From NCBI GenBank assembly GCA_903772945.1, contig CAICTM010000822.1:1-46464 (forward strand): a stretch of 46,464 nt of DNA, written 5' to 3'. Both the position numbers and the translations under genes were made by a program. Below the pieces are notes generated by a model. The model worked only from the letters and a program-made list of their open reading frames with translations. It made no database searches and was not told the origin of the DNA. Source of the DNA: Seminavis robusta (Eukaryota > Bacillariophyta > Bacillariophyceae > Naviculales > Naviculaceae). Shown here piece after piece: positions 20,020 through 31,251 of this stretch (the first letter of the stretch is position 1; each line of letters starts with the position of its first letter).

Positions 20020-22861
20020 TCATGCAGTAGAATTGGTGACACCAAGAGAACCATCAGCTCCAACAATGACGTCAATGACGATTTCAGAGAAGTCACTCTC
20101 ACTGGTAAATAAGAGATCATCCATACTGACATAGGAATACAACACCGTTCTGTTTTCAGCTGTCAGAGTTATCCATCCAGGGACGTAGAAACCATCACCA
20201 AAACTGTCAGATACAACCACTCTGTAGCTGTTGTTGGGGCTGACTGAGAAGAGCCAGGAGTAAAGATGGGTATGAGATGCCAGCGGACCACCTGACTCTA
20301 CAGTGTCCCAAACACCAGTCCCGTTGTATGTTTCTTGCTGTTGCCAAGCCCAAGATGTTTCCTGTGGATCTTTATCAGTATGGATGTTCAGGATTAAAGA
20401 TCCAGGAATGGTTGGAAACCGTCCAGACCAATCCTGTGGTGGAGCTTCTTCGAGGTCAGCACAGGTGGTAACAGAAGGAGTTTCATTTAGGGAACAATAA
20501 CACCATAGAAAAGAACAAAGATGCTCTGGCACAGTTCCCGAGAAATGATTCCCATAGAGAGTCAACCTCATGGAGCTTTCCAGTTGGTCAGGAAGTGTTC
20601 CTGTCAAGCTGTTGTTGTGTAGATACTGTCGTGTCAATGATGTCATCATGCCAATTTCAGTTGGGATTGTACCGGTGAACTGATTCTCAGATAAGATAAG
20701 TGAAAATAATGAGGTCATGAGCCCAAGCTCAGATGGAATTTGACCAGTCAGCTGATTCCCAGAAAGGTAAAGCCACCACAGTGAGGTCAGGAGCCCTAGC
20801 TCAGAAGGAATTTGACCGGTTAACTGATTCGCCGAAAGCAAAAGGTCGTTCAATGAGGTCAGGACCCAAGTCAGAGGAATTTGACCGGTCCACTCATTGG
20901 CAGAAAGGTCAAGCCAGCGTATAAAGAGGTCAGAGCCCAGTCGAAGGATTTGACCGGTAACTGATTCCAAAGCAAAGTTCAATGAGGTCAGGAGCCCAAG
21001 CTCAGAAGGAAGTTGACCCGTGAACTGATTCTCATATAGGTACAAAGATTCCAATGAGGTCAGGAGCCCAAGCTCAGAAGGAAGTTGACCCGTGAACTGA
21101 TTCTCATATAGGTCAAAGTTTTCAATGAGGTCAGAGCCCAAGTTCAGAAGGATGACCAGTAACTGATTCGTAGAAAGCAAAGCTCCATGAGTCAGGAGCC
21201 AAGCTCAGAAGGAATTGACCGGACAACCGGTTGGAAGACAGATACAAATTTCCCAATGCAGTCATCACGTCTAATCCCGCTGGTAGCAGAGATGACAATG
21301 AGACCGTAATGAGATTTTCTTTCAAATCAAGCATGGACAGGGAAGTCATGAGGGTAATCTCCAAGGGAATATATGGTGAAAGACTTGATAGCTTGAGATC
21401 TTCAAGCCATAGAGAAGTGAAATGCCCGTGGTGATCGCATGACGGCCAATTGCCAATTTGATGGTATTCTCCCGAAGCAACGAATCTTCCAAATCCACTG
21501 GAGAACCAGAGGCACTCTTCCACTGTGTCATCCATCCATCCATGGCCCCTGATTAAAGGATTCCAACTTTCTCCCTCAAAGGCATAGAAAAAAGTAGCAA
21601 GGGCAAACAGCTGCATCTTTCTCCATTCAGGCAAGTTTGCGATGTTTTGGTGATTGGCTAGCCATTGCCACGCTCTCCACTGCGGGGTCTCGCTGCCATT
21701 GTTCATGCTTGCCAACGTGTAGTCTGGTAGGCTATCCAACAGCAAGTCTAGCGCCCCAGTGGGGGCAGAGGATGGTATTTCAGAAGGAGTCACGGAACCA
21801 TAAATTGTGGAGGCATCTGTTGATAGGGAGACAATCAACTTTGGATCCTTCTTTTGAGTTCCTGCCACAGCTCCCACAATGACTGCTACCACAATCACCA
21901 GCATGACAAATAAGAGAAGAATAAACTTCTGCCTCTGTTTCCTCCTCTTTTGTTCTCTCTGCTGGACATGCTGTAGATTGACTGGATCTGCAGTGGGCCT
22001 ATTAGTTTGTTGCTCCTCTGGATCTTCTAGAACAAGATTTGCCACTGCCAAGTGCGGGTCATTTGTGGATGGAATGTTGTTGTTGTCATAGGCTATCCAA
22101 CTGTCCGCGGGTGGCAATGGATCTGTTGGCTCCATCTGGGTATTTCCGTTACCAATAATAGGGGAAGGTCCTCCTGCTGCAAATGCACCAGGCCGTGACA
22201 ATGACAAGGCGGTATTGTTGCGTTGAGATCTTCTGTTGCGGGTTGTGTTATCTTCGGTTGCACTTTGGTGATGTTCGTCGTCAAAAGACACGTGATGGGG
22301 TATAATAGAGCCAGCATTTGATTTTTTCGGAAGAAACCTCAGCCGGCCTTGATTTTCGTTGTGGCCAAGTGGCACTGCACCGGTGGCAGCAAGAGAAGAA
22401 TACATGGTATCTTCTTTGGAAATCTTTGATTTCTGGTCCTTTTTTGGAAAGAATGACAGCTTGTGGCCGCTGCGTGGGGCGCTATGAGAGCAGCCTGCGA
22501 CAGCATGGGAAGACTCCATGAAATTGTTGATATTATTGCCGCCGCATGTATCCTCTTCTAGTAGGATCTCTTGTGTCTCTTCTGCTGGTGTTTTTGGGCT
22601 GTCTTCGTGTATTTCTTTGGTTGCACAGAACGCCGGTTTCTGGTCTTCTGCTTCCTTCTCTTCCATCGGAGTACCCGAGCCGGCACCCGTAACGGCATCG
22701 GTAATATTGCCTGTCAATCGTAGTATTTCTTCTGCATGAGCCTTTTCTTCAGGCGTCATCTTCCTATCACCGTCAGCACATGGTATCGCAGCAATAAGAG
22801 GAGGCTTGTCACAACCAATATCCATACCGGTAGCAGCGGGGTTCTTGTTTTCTTGGGCCAT
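20020..22861 (-). pseudogene. LRR membrane protein with one GDG-type repeat, frame-broken
   Basis: The chosen start, ATG 22861 (MAQENKNPAA), opens a typical acidic disordered N-terminus; an in-frame ATG at 23107 is possible. The cytoplasmic part carries KLSFFPKK and RLRFLPKK, then LAVANLVLEDPEE and ADPVNLQ before the membrane helix (about 21935-21865). Outside come SEIPSSAPTG, W-x-WLANHQN, LPEWRKMQL and DDTVEECLWF, then LRRs, and one GDG-type repeat (VSDSFGDG, about 20200) before the stop. Between about 20860 and 21220 the LRR modules are riddled with missing bases. AGGAGCCC reads AGAGCCC, and GAAGGAATTTG reads GAAGGATTTG or GAGGAATTTG. This splits the gene into two overlapping frames. Its 3' flank matches that of the LRR gene at 7599-11624, so the two are close paralogues. 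Inverted repeat arms lie on both sides. Confidence 0.8.
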
Positions 22862-24451
22862 TTTGGCGGTTCGTCGACCGTCGTCTTCTAAAGTTAAATT
22901 GTTTACAAACTCTATCGTACAGTAAATCAACAGCAATCCTAGCAAGGGAGAATCAAGGCGACTGTGACAATAGGGATCGATTGGGAGACAAGAGGATTCC
23001 TTTGAAATGGATCGCAAGGGTTCTATCGATAGTAGCATGAGATGTCCATCCCTAGTCGGGAGGAGGCTTCTTGAAACATCAGTCTCGAGATCTTTTGGCC
23101 CTCCCATGTACTAGTACCGTATAATTGATTATGCCGAATACCTCGGCAGGTTAACTGCCTGAGTCCTCTACCCCTTTATTGGCAAATATTCTGTCTGTGG
23201 GATCCCCTCGTTTTGTGTCTGTGGGATCCCCTATTCCGGTGAAGCCAGGGTATAAGGATAGAGATAATGTAAGCTGGCAAAACTGGAAATTGAAGGTTCA
23301 ATAAAAGTTAGGGGTAGGAATATATCAATGTAATTTAAGGTTAGTGCACTCAGGACAAAAACACAATAAGCCAGCAGGTGTTGTAAATTTAGAGTTACAC
23401 AATCGAATGATAGCTGTAAATTATGGGTTAGACCGTGGCTACGCCAATGCTAGCTTAATATAAAACAGAAGGTTACAATGAGGGAATGATAGTGGGCGGC
23501 AACACACGACGAAGTCGGGTGTTGTCGCCAGGGCTAGCTTACATAAAAAGAAGGTTATAATGAGGGAATGATACCGGGCGGCAACACACGACGAAGTCGG
23601 GTGTTGTCGCCAGGTCTACCTTGAAAGAAGGATGCAATCTCAAACACGATCCTCTTTCTTTATTTGTCTTTCTGCCGAGGTATCGCAGCTCCCGCTGACT
23701 TAATCACCAGGAGCGTTGCTCAGTCGTGAATGTGCTCTATTATGCAATGGATAACTTCCGATTTATTGTCAGGTCATTTTCTTTAATTACTAGTCTTTTA
23801 ATTAAAATCCCATAGAGATCTACCTTTACTAATAGTGGTATCAGTACCGGTATGTATCTACAGTCCATGTGTGTATTTATGCAGTCATACGGTATTAATA
23901 GCCGTAGCCATAGATTGTACAGTAGCTATACCGGTACGGTCGCTATATCGTGCTGTGCTGTACGAGCTCCAGATCAAAGGTACTTCCTACTAGTACTTTT
24001 CCTTTCTAGCTATATAGCAATCTACCACAGCGCATGATCTCTCATTCCTATCCATGTCCATTGCGGCAGTCTTTCCATCTTTGTGAACTTGGTTGTGCTC
24101 TCTGCCCATGTGCATGGCCGTCACTTCCTCTAACTCCTTCAACTTAATTGTAGATGTTGGTGCCGTGATCTCTGCCAAAGCCGCATGAGAGTTGAGGTCG
24201 ATTTTGAGGAGAGCCGCCGCGCCTATACTAGTACCATACAGCGTACATTCAACGCCCTTGTTTAGAGTACTGGTATGGAAGGGTATGGAAGTTAATTAAT
24301 GCTTTGCTGCAGGTACCGTACCTGGTACCGCCCATACATGTACATGTAACCGGATGTAGGACAACTCACTCACAACACTAAGCTTCTTGCGTGCATTACA
24401 TTTAGTTTATTCTATGTACTTACATAATTCATTCATTCTTTCATTCAGTAG
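22862..24451. other. Intergenic, repeat-bearing
   Basis: Outside the right inverted arm this stretch holds the presumed 5' region of the minus-strand LRR gene. At about 23203-23235 the unit GTCTGTGGGATCCCCT occurs twice. From 23640 to 24451 I see only AT-rich sequence with many short palindromes such as GGTACCGTACC and ACTAGTAC. No gene, tRNA or rRNA is evident. Confidence 0.45.
23341..23625 (+). repeat. Right arm of the inverted repeat pair, with tandem stem-loop units
   Basis: The arm begins with TTAGTGCACTCA and ACACAATAAGCCAGCAGG, matching the left arm in reverse orientation. It ends in two tandem 82-bp units, each opening with TTA(C/T)AATGAGGGAATGAT and containing a 35-base stem-loop (23495-23529 and 23577-23611). 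The stem GGCGGCAACAC pairs with GTGTTGTCGCC with one G-T wobble. Beyond one mismatch an inner CGAC/GTCG stem closes a GAA loop. Confidence 0.75.
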
Positions 24452-26524
24452 TTAGTTGCAACTACAGTGACTGCTGCAAGAGCAATTGACGGCAAAGGAA
24501 CGAGGCCAACAATCCACCTTCCATACGGCATTTTGCTGCGGCGCGTTACTGGTATCACAAAGACTGACGGGGATGTCTCCCGACAATTGATTGTCGTGAA
24601 GATACAACGACTGGAGTGCCACGAGTTGTCCCAACGCTATGGTGGGAATTCGTCCACTCAATGCATTGTCTTGGAGCCACAGGACGTGCAAGGCCGTTGG
24701 AAGAGTCGTCGGAAGTGGTCCCGACAAGCGATTCGAGTGCAATCGCAAGACTTTCAGGGCGGTCAATCGTCCCAATTCGGAAGAAAGTTCTCCTGTCAGT
24801 TCATTGCGGGACAAATCCAACGACACGAGACTCGTCATGGATGCCAGTTGAGAGGCAATGGTCCACGTCAATCGATTGTCCGACAAGGACAGGGACGTCA
24901 AGGATGTGAGGGATGCCACGTGAGTGGGAATGGTACCCGACAATTGATTGCCACTCCAATGGAGTCGTTGCAACGCCGTGAGCAATCCCAGTTCGCTGCC
25001 CATGATGGTGCCCGTCAAGAGGTTATCATTCCACACCAGTGCCGTCAAGGATGTCAACAATCCGAGTTCGGACGGGATGGTTCCCGTCAAGGCATTGTGA
25101 TCCAACCAAAGATCCGTCAATGCCGTCATTTGACCGAGTACCGAAAGCGGCAACACATCGGCCAATGACAATGACGACAAGTGGTTGGCACTCAAGTCAA
25201 TCTTGGCCAGCGATGTCAAGAGGGCAATCTCGGAAGGAATCGTTCGCTTGTTGGAAGAGTCCAAGTTGTTGACAAAGAGGGACGTGTACGCGCCCCTGTC
25301 ATTACAGGAGCCACTATTACGCATCCACGTGCATTCGTCCGTAGTCGTGTCCAACCATCGTCGACGCATGTGCAGAGGCCACTGATCTCCCCCAAAGGCA
25401 TAGAAAAAGTGGGCCAATGCATAGAGCTGATCTTGTTTCCATGTTGGTAAGAATGTACGGTTGGGATGGTGATCCCACCAGCGTTGAGCTTTGATGTGTG
25501 GCGGCGTGTCGTCGTCGTCGTCGTCCTGGAAGTGTGATGCTGTAGTCATACTCGTAGTAGTGGGTGGCATGACGGATGGTTTCTTGTGGGGAGACTGCTG
25601 TCGTGTCGTAGTGTTGGTAGCATTCTTCTTCTTGGTGACCTTGAGGACGCCCCCGGCTATAAAGATGGCCAATACGGGTATGGAGAGCATGAGTGTCCAG
25701 AGACAAATGGGCTGGAGTTTGGCGCGAGTTGAGGAAGTTCGATCTCGTGTTCGTGTTCGTGGTGGCGATGGTGTGTATCCTCCTTCTTCGGAACCCGTCG
25801 CCTGCGTGGTAGCTCCCGACTGAATGGACAAGGCTGGTTCTTCTTCTACAATGAAGGGTGCTGGTGGGCGTTGTTGTCGATGATGATGATGAGATACGAC
25901 GACAAGTGACTCTGGATCCGGGACGCCTTGTGGCACAAAGGGGTTTGGTTCGTCTTGTGTAGTCATACTGGGAAGTGTAGGACTGATAGTAGAGGGAGCA
26001 CAGGCATATGCTCCTGGCAAGGATACCTGACGTCTGGCAGGCGAAGAGGATCCTACCGTCAGGGTATCTTCTATTTGATCCGCCATGGCATGTAGTTCGG
26101 TCGACGACGCCCAACTGGCTCGTTGTTCGACAATCTTCATGAGTTCCATATCCCCCGTATCATACGTCTCCGCGTCATCTCCACTGATCAGACCGTCCTC
26201 TTGGCTACTACTGTAATAATAGCAGGCGTGGGACTTGCTATTGCTATTGCTGCTACTACTCCTTCTGTGGGCGGTACCACGCGAACTACTAGTACGCGCC
26301 ACGTACATGGCTTCGGCATGTTCGAGCGCTTCTCGCTTGTTGAGAATATCTTGTAGCAATACGGCACTCCCTGGATCATCATTGTCCATCATTCCCTGGG
26401 TCAAAGGAGGAGATGAAATTCCAACTCCCGCAGTGTCATCGTAGGTAGTGGTGGCAACCGCGGGAGTCCTCTTGCTTGTTTGCTTTTTCTCTTTTTCTTT
26501 TTGTTGTTGGTGCTTGCGCTCCAT
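24452..26524 (-). CDS. LRR membrane protein, intact (690 aa)
   Basis: One open frame runs from ATG 26524 to the stop at 24452. The N-terminal 270 residues are disordered and charged. They include DILNKREALEHAEAM (59-73), DMELMKIVEQRA (about 125-136) and PGAYACAP (170-177), motifs that recur in paralogues. A membrane helix follows at about 271-293, with no N-terminal signal peptide, so a type II (N-in) topology is likely. The outer part has a Thr/Ser stalk, the family domain (LPTWKQDQLYALAHFFYAF, then a W-LDTTTDECTW segment at about 390-400) and roughly nine plant-type LRRs (420-650; NALTGTIPSELG, NQLSGTIPTHVA). It ends in a Cys-rich tail (NCSCSSHCSC). No kinase or other enzymatic domain is present. 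Recognition or adhesion at the cell surface is inferred from LRR biology. It is divergent from the small membrane gene at 27058. Confidence 0.88.
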   Translation of the reverse strand: MERKHQQQKEKEKKQTSKRTPAVATTTYDDTAGVGISSPPLTQGMMDNDDPGSAVLLQDILNKREALEHAEAMYVARTSSSRGTAHRRSSSSNSNSKSHACYYYSSSQEDGLISGDDAETYDTGDMELMKIVEQRASWASSTELHAMADQIEDTLTVGSSSPARRQVSLPGAYACAPSTISPTLPSMTTQDEPNPFVPQGVPDPESLVVVSHHHHRQQRPPAPFIVEEEPALSIQSGATTQATGSEEGGYTPSPPRTRTRDRTSSTRAKLQPICLWTLMLSIPVLAIFIAGGVLKVTKKKNATNTTTRQQSPHKKPSVMPPTTTSMTTASHFQDDDDDDTPPHIKAQRWWDHHPNRTFLPTWKQDQLYALAHFFYAFGGDQWPLHMRRRWLDTTTDECTWMRNSGSCNDRGAYTSLFVNNLDSSNKRTIPSEIALLTSLAKIDLSANHLSSLSLADVLPLSVLGQMTALTDLWLDHNALTGTIPSELGLLTSLTALVWNDNLLTGTIMGSELGLLTALQRLHWSGNQLSGTIPTHVASLTSLTSLSLSDNRLTWTIASQLASMTSLVSLDLSRNELTGELSSELGRLTALKVLRLHSNRLSGPLPTTLPTALHVLWLQDNALSGRIPTIALGQLVALQSLYLHDNQLSGDIPVSLCDTSNAPQQNAVWKVDCWPRSFAVNCSCSSHCSCN

Positions 26525-27057
26525 CTTTATCAGCCTCTGTAGGATGGTGTTGTTGGTTGGTTTGTTGTTTGTGTGTTGATCGTTTGATGGGTACTCCCTG
26601 TGAACTGGATCTTATGAGTAGTGTGATGGTTCAGCTGTACAGTACAGTACCACTTTTTGTTGGATTTTTGCTTTTGATTTTTTTTTAATGCGAGAATTGT
26701 GATGCAAACCAACTCTCGCTCGGTAAAACAACGACCAGCTTTTACACGTCCAAAGTTGTGGTTCGGATACCCTCGACCGGCTCTTGCTTTCCAACCAAAC
26801 AGTAGAGCTGTTGAAACAACAAAATTGTGATGTTTGCCGGAACTTTGGTTTCCAAGAACTTACGCACATCGCTCCTTCCCTCTTGGAGAAAGGAAGTTGC
26901 TTCCATTGCATGCCCATGCATTGAACCACAACGCGACCACAACCACAACATCATCACCACCTCCTTCACCAAACTTGTCTATCGATCTATCTATCTATCT
27001 ATCTATCTATATCTATAGCTCTATCTATCTATAGCTCTATCTACTAAGTACGAAAAG
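26525..27057. promoter_or_regulatory. Shared divergent promoter region with CTAT microsatellite
   Basis: These 533 bp lie between two genes that start in opposite directions, so they probably hold both promoters. At about 26977-27047, ending only about ten bases before the plus-strand ATG, is a run of ATCT/CTAT units interrupted by ATAGCT. Its closeness to the start means it lies in the 5' leader. Length variation there might affect expression, but that is inference. Confidence 0.45.
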
Positions 27058-27498
27058 ATGACACAACAAGAACACGCTCCTGCCATGAAGCTAAAAGAAG
27101 AAGAGGAAAAAGAAGAAGAAAAAGAAGAAATTGGAGCAGAAGAAAAAGGAGGAGTGGTACCCCATCCACCTAGTGATCCCAAAGAAGAGGATGAGAATGA
27201 TGAGAATGATGACAATGATCAGAATCAAGTAATGGACTTGGAAGACATGTTTCCGTCACATCGCACATTTCGTGCCCGAGACGAAGACGAATGGAGACAA
27301 ACGTGGCGGAGTGATCAAATCACCTGTGCTCCCATTCTCTGCATGGCAGGACTCATTGTGTCTGTACTTGTCATTGCGGGATTAATTGTCTTTTTTACCA
27401 CCCGAAATGATGATACAGATACACAACAACAACCACAACAAGCAATAGAAATAGAAACAGAAACCATTATGCCAACAACAACAACAGAAGTGCCCTGA
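27058..27498 (+). CDS. Small acidic single-pass membrane protein
   Basis: The frame encodes 146 residues from ATG 27058. The N-terminal 65 residues are very rich in Glu, Asp and Lys. A DEWRQTWRSD segment precedes a membrane helix at about 90-113. A Gln/Thr-rich tail of about 30 residues follows. There is no signal peptide, so N-in topology is likely. The layout (acidic disordered N-terminus, single helix, short Thr-rich outer stalk) is that of the LRR family without the LRRs. It could be a truncated relative or a partner of the divergent LRR gene, but no shared motif proves this. I do not recognise a named family. Confidence 0.65.
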   Translation: MTQQEHAPAMKLKEEEEKEEEKEEIGAEEKGGVVPHPPSDPKEEDENDENDDNDQNQVMDLEDMFPSHRTFRARDEDEWRQTWRSDQITCAPILCMAGLIVSVLVIAGLIVFFTTRNDDTDTQQQPQQAIEIETETIMPTTTTEVP

Positions 27499-28513
27499 TT
27501 CCAATCAATCAAACCAGAAGAAACACAAGGATTTCTTCTTTTTTAATAATGACAATCTGCAAACAAAACACCAGTGGAATCTTTTTCTACTACGATACTA
27601 CACTATGAAAAGATGGAGGTGATCATATATTATATATGGCGAGGAGGAGACAGTACAATTCCAAGAATCCACCCAGACTAGACTTTACATCAGATCATCA
27701 TCCATCTACTGATGGATGTAATGTCAGGAAGGTTGGATTTTGGATTGGGCTGCTCTGCTCTGCTCAAGAAACCATCAAACGAATGAAAGCTACATTTTAT
27801 TTCATATCATTGCGAACAACTAGCTAGTCTACAACCAACTACAGCATCCATGCACCCAATAATGTTGCCAGCTAAACATAATAGCTAACTAGAATAGAAC
27901 ACCATACACTATCGATAGACCTCTTCTTCTTCTTCTGTTCTAGCAGCTAGAATGTAGTCTATCGTAACGTACCGGTACCGTATCATCGGGACGTAACGTA
28001 ACGAGCACAAAATTGATTGATCTGATCGGCTCCACCCATTTGCTAGTAGCCAGACTACCTGTAGCTGTCAGAGCTATAGCTAGCTAGCCGTATCGTAGCT
28101 CCCAAACTGCGGATGGAGGATCTAAAGTTCCCTCTAAGCCACAGTACTCCCATTGTGATGGATCACCCATCACACTACTAGACATCGTACGGTACTGGTA
28201 AAACTGCAAATGCCAACCCATCCTCCACCACCACAGTCCACTTCTCTAACCCGTAGTATCATAATATCTGCCTTGTCTGTTCTTGCAAATAATGCAAACT
28301 GAATTGAATCTCCCAAAAAGCAAGCCACTGGCTAGCTAGTTAGCTGCCTAGCTATGCATCACATTCGGCAGTCCCTTTTGTGATGGATGCTAACAGAGAA
28401 TGCTAGTGGTTTCTTATAGCCAGCTTTTCTTGAAAAAGTCGACACTAGCCAGCTACCCAAAGCATATTGCACCAGTACCGGTATACTCAAGTAATTGTAT
28501 TGATTATATTCTG
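27499..28513. other. Intergenic, no gene seen
   Basis: The sequence is AT-rich with many short palindromes (GCTAGCTAGC, ACCGGTACCG, CTAGCTAG). It serves as the 3' region of both neighbours, which converge here. Short open frames are present but none looks coding. Confidence 0.5.
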
Positions 28514-30999
28514 CTAATCGTAGACTGTTTGATTGTTCTGTGAGCATGGACAATCACAACCACAAAACTGGTCAGTGCATTCAAAGCGGAGAAGGCATGA
28601 ATAGCGGACAAGGCACTGGGCAGATGATGAATTCTGCATGTAACACAAATCATCTGCCAGAGATCCCATTAGGCCATCACTGCCGCTCAGGTCCAAACGG
28701 ACCAGTTCAGACAAGGAACTCAACTCGGATGGAACCGTCCCTGTCAGCAATGGCAAATTGGTTAAAAGCAGCATTTGCAGGGCCGTCATCCCCCCATATT
28801 CGGAAGGGATGTGGCCAGAGAAACGGTTGCCTCCCAGTGTTAGTCTTGTGATGTTTGCCGATGATTGCAAAAAGACAGGAAGACTACCAGAAAAGTTGTT
28901 GTCATCGAGGAACATCCACCCCAGAGATGTCATTTGTTGCAGTTCCTTTGGGATCGGCCCTGATAGCTGATTCCTTCTGAAGTCGATATCTTGCAGCACG
29001 GACATCATTGCAATCTCACTGGGCAGTGAACCAGTCAGCGAAACGTTGTTCAAAATAATCGATTCCATGTTTGTAGCCATTGCAATTTCGCTGGGAAGGG
29101 AACCTGTCATCATGGTATTTGCAATCCACAGGCCATTTAGCTCTGGTAATAACCAAACCTCACTGGGAATCTGGCCACTTAGAAGGCTTCCTTGTTCATG
29201 CAATTCAAACGCATCGCCCAACTGCAATTTTTTCAGGGAGGTCATCAACCAAAGCTCACTGGGTATAGTGCCTGAAAGATATGGGTTCGGGAGGCCCAAC
29301 CCTGTCAGCTTGGTCAACAGCCCCAGCTCACTGGGAATTGGACCTGTGAAAAGGTTCATAAAGAAGTGTAGGTCCAACAGACCTGTCATCAAACCAAGTT
29401 CTGTAGGTAGAGTACCGGTCAAATCTGGACCAAGGTGAATGAACTGGATATTTGTCATGCTGTAGAACTCCAATGGGAAAAGGTCGGCAAAGGACAACTT
29501 GGCTCCCAAGAATGCTAGTGCGAACTGTGTCAAGGATGTCAACAGGGAAATCTCTGGTGGAACAGCAGGCAACAATCCCTCTAGCTCCAGATTTCCCAAA
29601 CGAAGAGAAGTTAGTGTCCCTTGGTTGTCGCAGGGGGATTTTGGATTCCAGGTACATGTTCCTGAAATATTACATCCCAGAAATACCCTAATCCACTGGA
29701 GAACCAGTCACACTCTTCCACCGTGTCATCCATCCATCCATGGCCCCGTATTAATGGGTTCCAATGGTCTCCTTCAAAGGAGTAGAAGAACGTAGCCATG
29801 GCAAACAACTGCACCTTCCTCCAGTCAGGAAGAAAAGTTATGTTTTGATGGTTGGCTAGCCAGTTCCATGCTCACCACTGAGGGGTCTCACTGCCATTGT
29901 TGATGCTTGCCAAAGTTTGGTTGGGTAGACTATCCAACAGTATGTCCAGAACTCCAGTGGGAGCAGACGATGGCACTTGGGATGATTCCATGGATGGGAA
30001 GGAAGTGGTCATTGTTGCAGATTGAGTCTCCCTCTTTTGGTTTCGGGTCCCAACTGCCACACCTAGAATAACAATAATGGCTGCCACAATGCATACAGCC
30101 ACAAGAAAGCAAACAAATTGCTGCCTTTGCCTCTTCTTCTTTTCCTCTCTTTGCTGCACCAGTTGCAGATCGACGGGATCTGCTGATGGCCTTGTCATTT
30201 GCCCTTCCTCCACGACCAAATTTGCCACGGCCAACTGTTGGTCATTGCTTGGAGTAGTTTGATTATTGGAAACGCTGTTGTTGTTGGGCATTGGATCTGT
30301 GTTAATGACAGCACCCACAAGAGAGTATTGGAGGGTGGTTGCCCGATGTAATGCTTCCCCCGGAGCACCCATGTACGCCCCTGGCTCTTGTCTCTGCCAG
30401 GGTGTGGTTTGCCGCAAGATAAGTGGTTCGACTCTGTCAACCCATCGATCTGCTGCCAACTCGGTGGATTCTACTGCAGGGGGTAAATCGTCCTCTGCCG
30501 TCATGCCATGCGTGTCGTTGTCTCTTATAACAATATTCAGGTCTTCTGAATCTACAACTTCAATAGATAGATCACCTGTGGTGGCGGAACAACTGGCTTG
30601 TTCTGCTCCTTTTTCCGCGACACCCAGTTTGGTCACACGGGTTTCTTGTTGTTGTTGTTGTTCCATGCCAATAATGACATTGTCCATGGTGGCGGCAGTG
30701 TTAGCAGAAGGCTTGGCATCTTTTTTTGTGGCGCGTGTTTCTTCTTCTTCCAATTCCTTAGGTGGTTCTCGAGCTTCCAAATCGGATTGCTTATCATTGT
30801 CCCTTATCACGGTTGTTGTTGAATCATTCTGCTCCTCCTGGCTTGGTGCCGCCGAGATGGCTGGAGGGTTAGCAACGTCGTCATCGGAAGTCGTTACCAT
30901 GGGCAAGTGGAATGGATCAAACCAGATTTGTGTGGACGATCGGGTTGCTGGTATGATGCCTTGATAGAAAACTCGTCGTGGGCTTCCCACGAACGACAT
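28514..30999 (-). pseudogene. LRR membrane-protein pseudogene (stop codon and frameshift)
   Basis: The start is ATG 30999, or ATG 30900 (MVTTSDDDVA), which better matches paralogues. The disordered N-terminus carries PGAYMGAPGEALHR, TTLQYSLVGA and LAVANLVVEE, then ADPVDLQ, before a membrane helix at about 30110-30040. The outer part starts with SQVPSSAPTG. In the conserved segment TPQW-R-AW the Arg codon AGA is TGA (29874-29872), a substitution stop. The same frame then continues through LPDWRKVQLFAMATFFYSF and DDTVEECDWF. A single missing G in a G run near 29680 shifts the frame. The rest reads on through about ten LRRs to the Cys-rich end CGCDCPCS and a stop at 28514. Because the stop is a substitution, this copy is probably a true pseudogene, or else only the membrane anchor and cytoplasmic part are made. 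Confidence 0.8.
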
Positions 31000-31251
31000 G
31001 GAACAGATCGAGTGAGTTGCGTTGCGTTTGTTGTTTTGTCTTGTGTTTTTAAGGATGAGGATGAGAACTGCATGAATGGACGTTCATGACTAAATAAGCC
31101 AATCACAATGGACCTTCACTGTCGTTGAAGTCCCGAGGACAAAGATCGGCAGGTTGAGGCGTGGCGCGAGAATTCAATTTCTTTCTCTTTTCCAGTGCAT
31201 TGATTGAGGCACAATTAATTTCTCAACCCAACAACAACGAACGTAGTAAAA

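Noticed and set aside
23471..23625. The stem-loop tandem units as a CRISPR array
   Set aside because: There are only two units, no distinct spacers, and the setting is nuclear eukaryotic DNA.
24467..25168. A 233-codon plus-strand open frame
   Set aside because: It is the antisense of the LRR array of the intact minus-strand gene; its repeating Gln/Arg/His text mirrors the 72-bp modules.
27400..28513. Dense CTAGCTAG and ACCGGTACCG palindromes as regulatory sites
   Set aside because: They occur in most intergenic stretches of the window and look like general base composition rather than a local signal.
29872..29874. TGA as a selenocysteine codon in the 28514-30999 gene
   Set aside because: Paralogues have Arg at this position, not Cys, and a real frameshift follows downstream.
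30266..30964. A 232-codon plus-strand open frame
   Set aside because: It is opposite the disordered N-terminus of the minus-strand LRR pseudogene, which has the family motifs.
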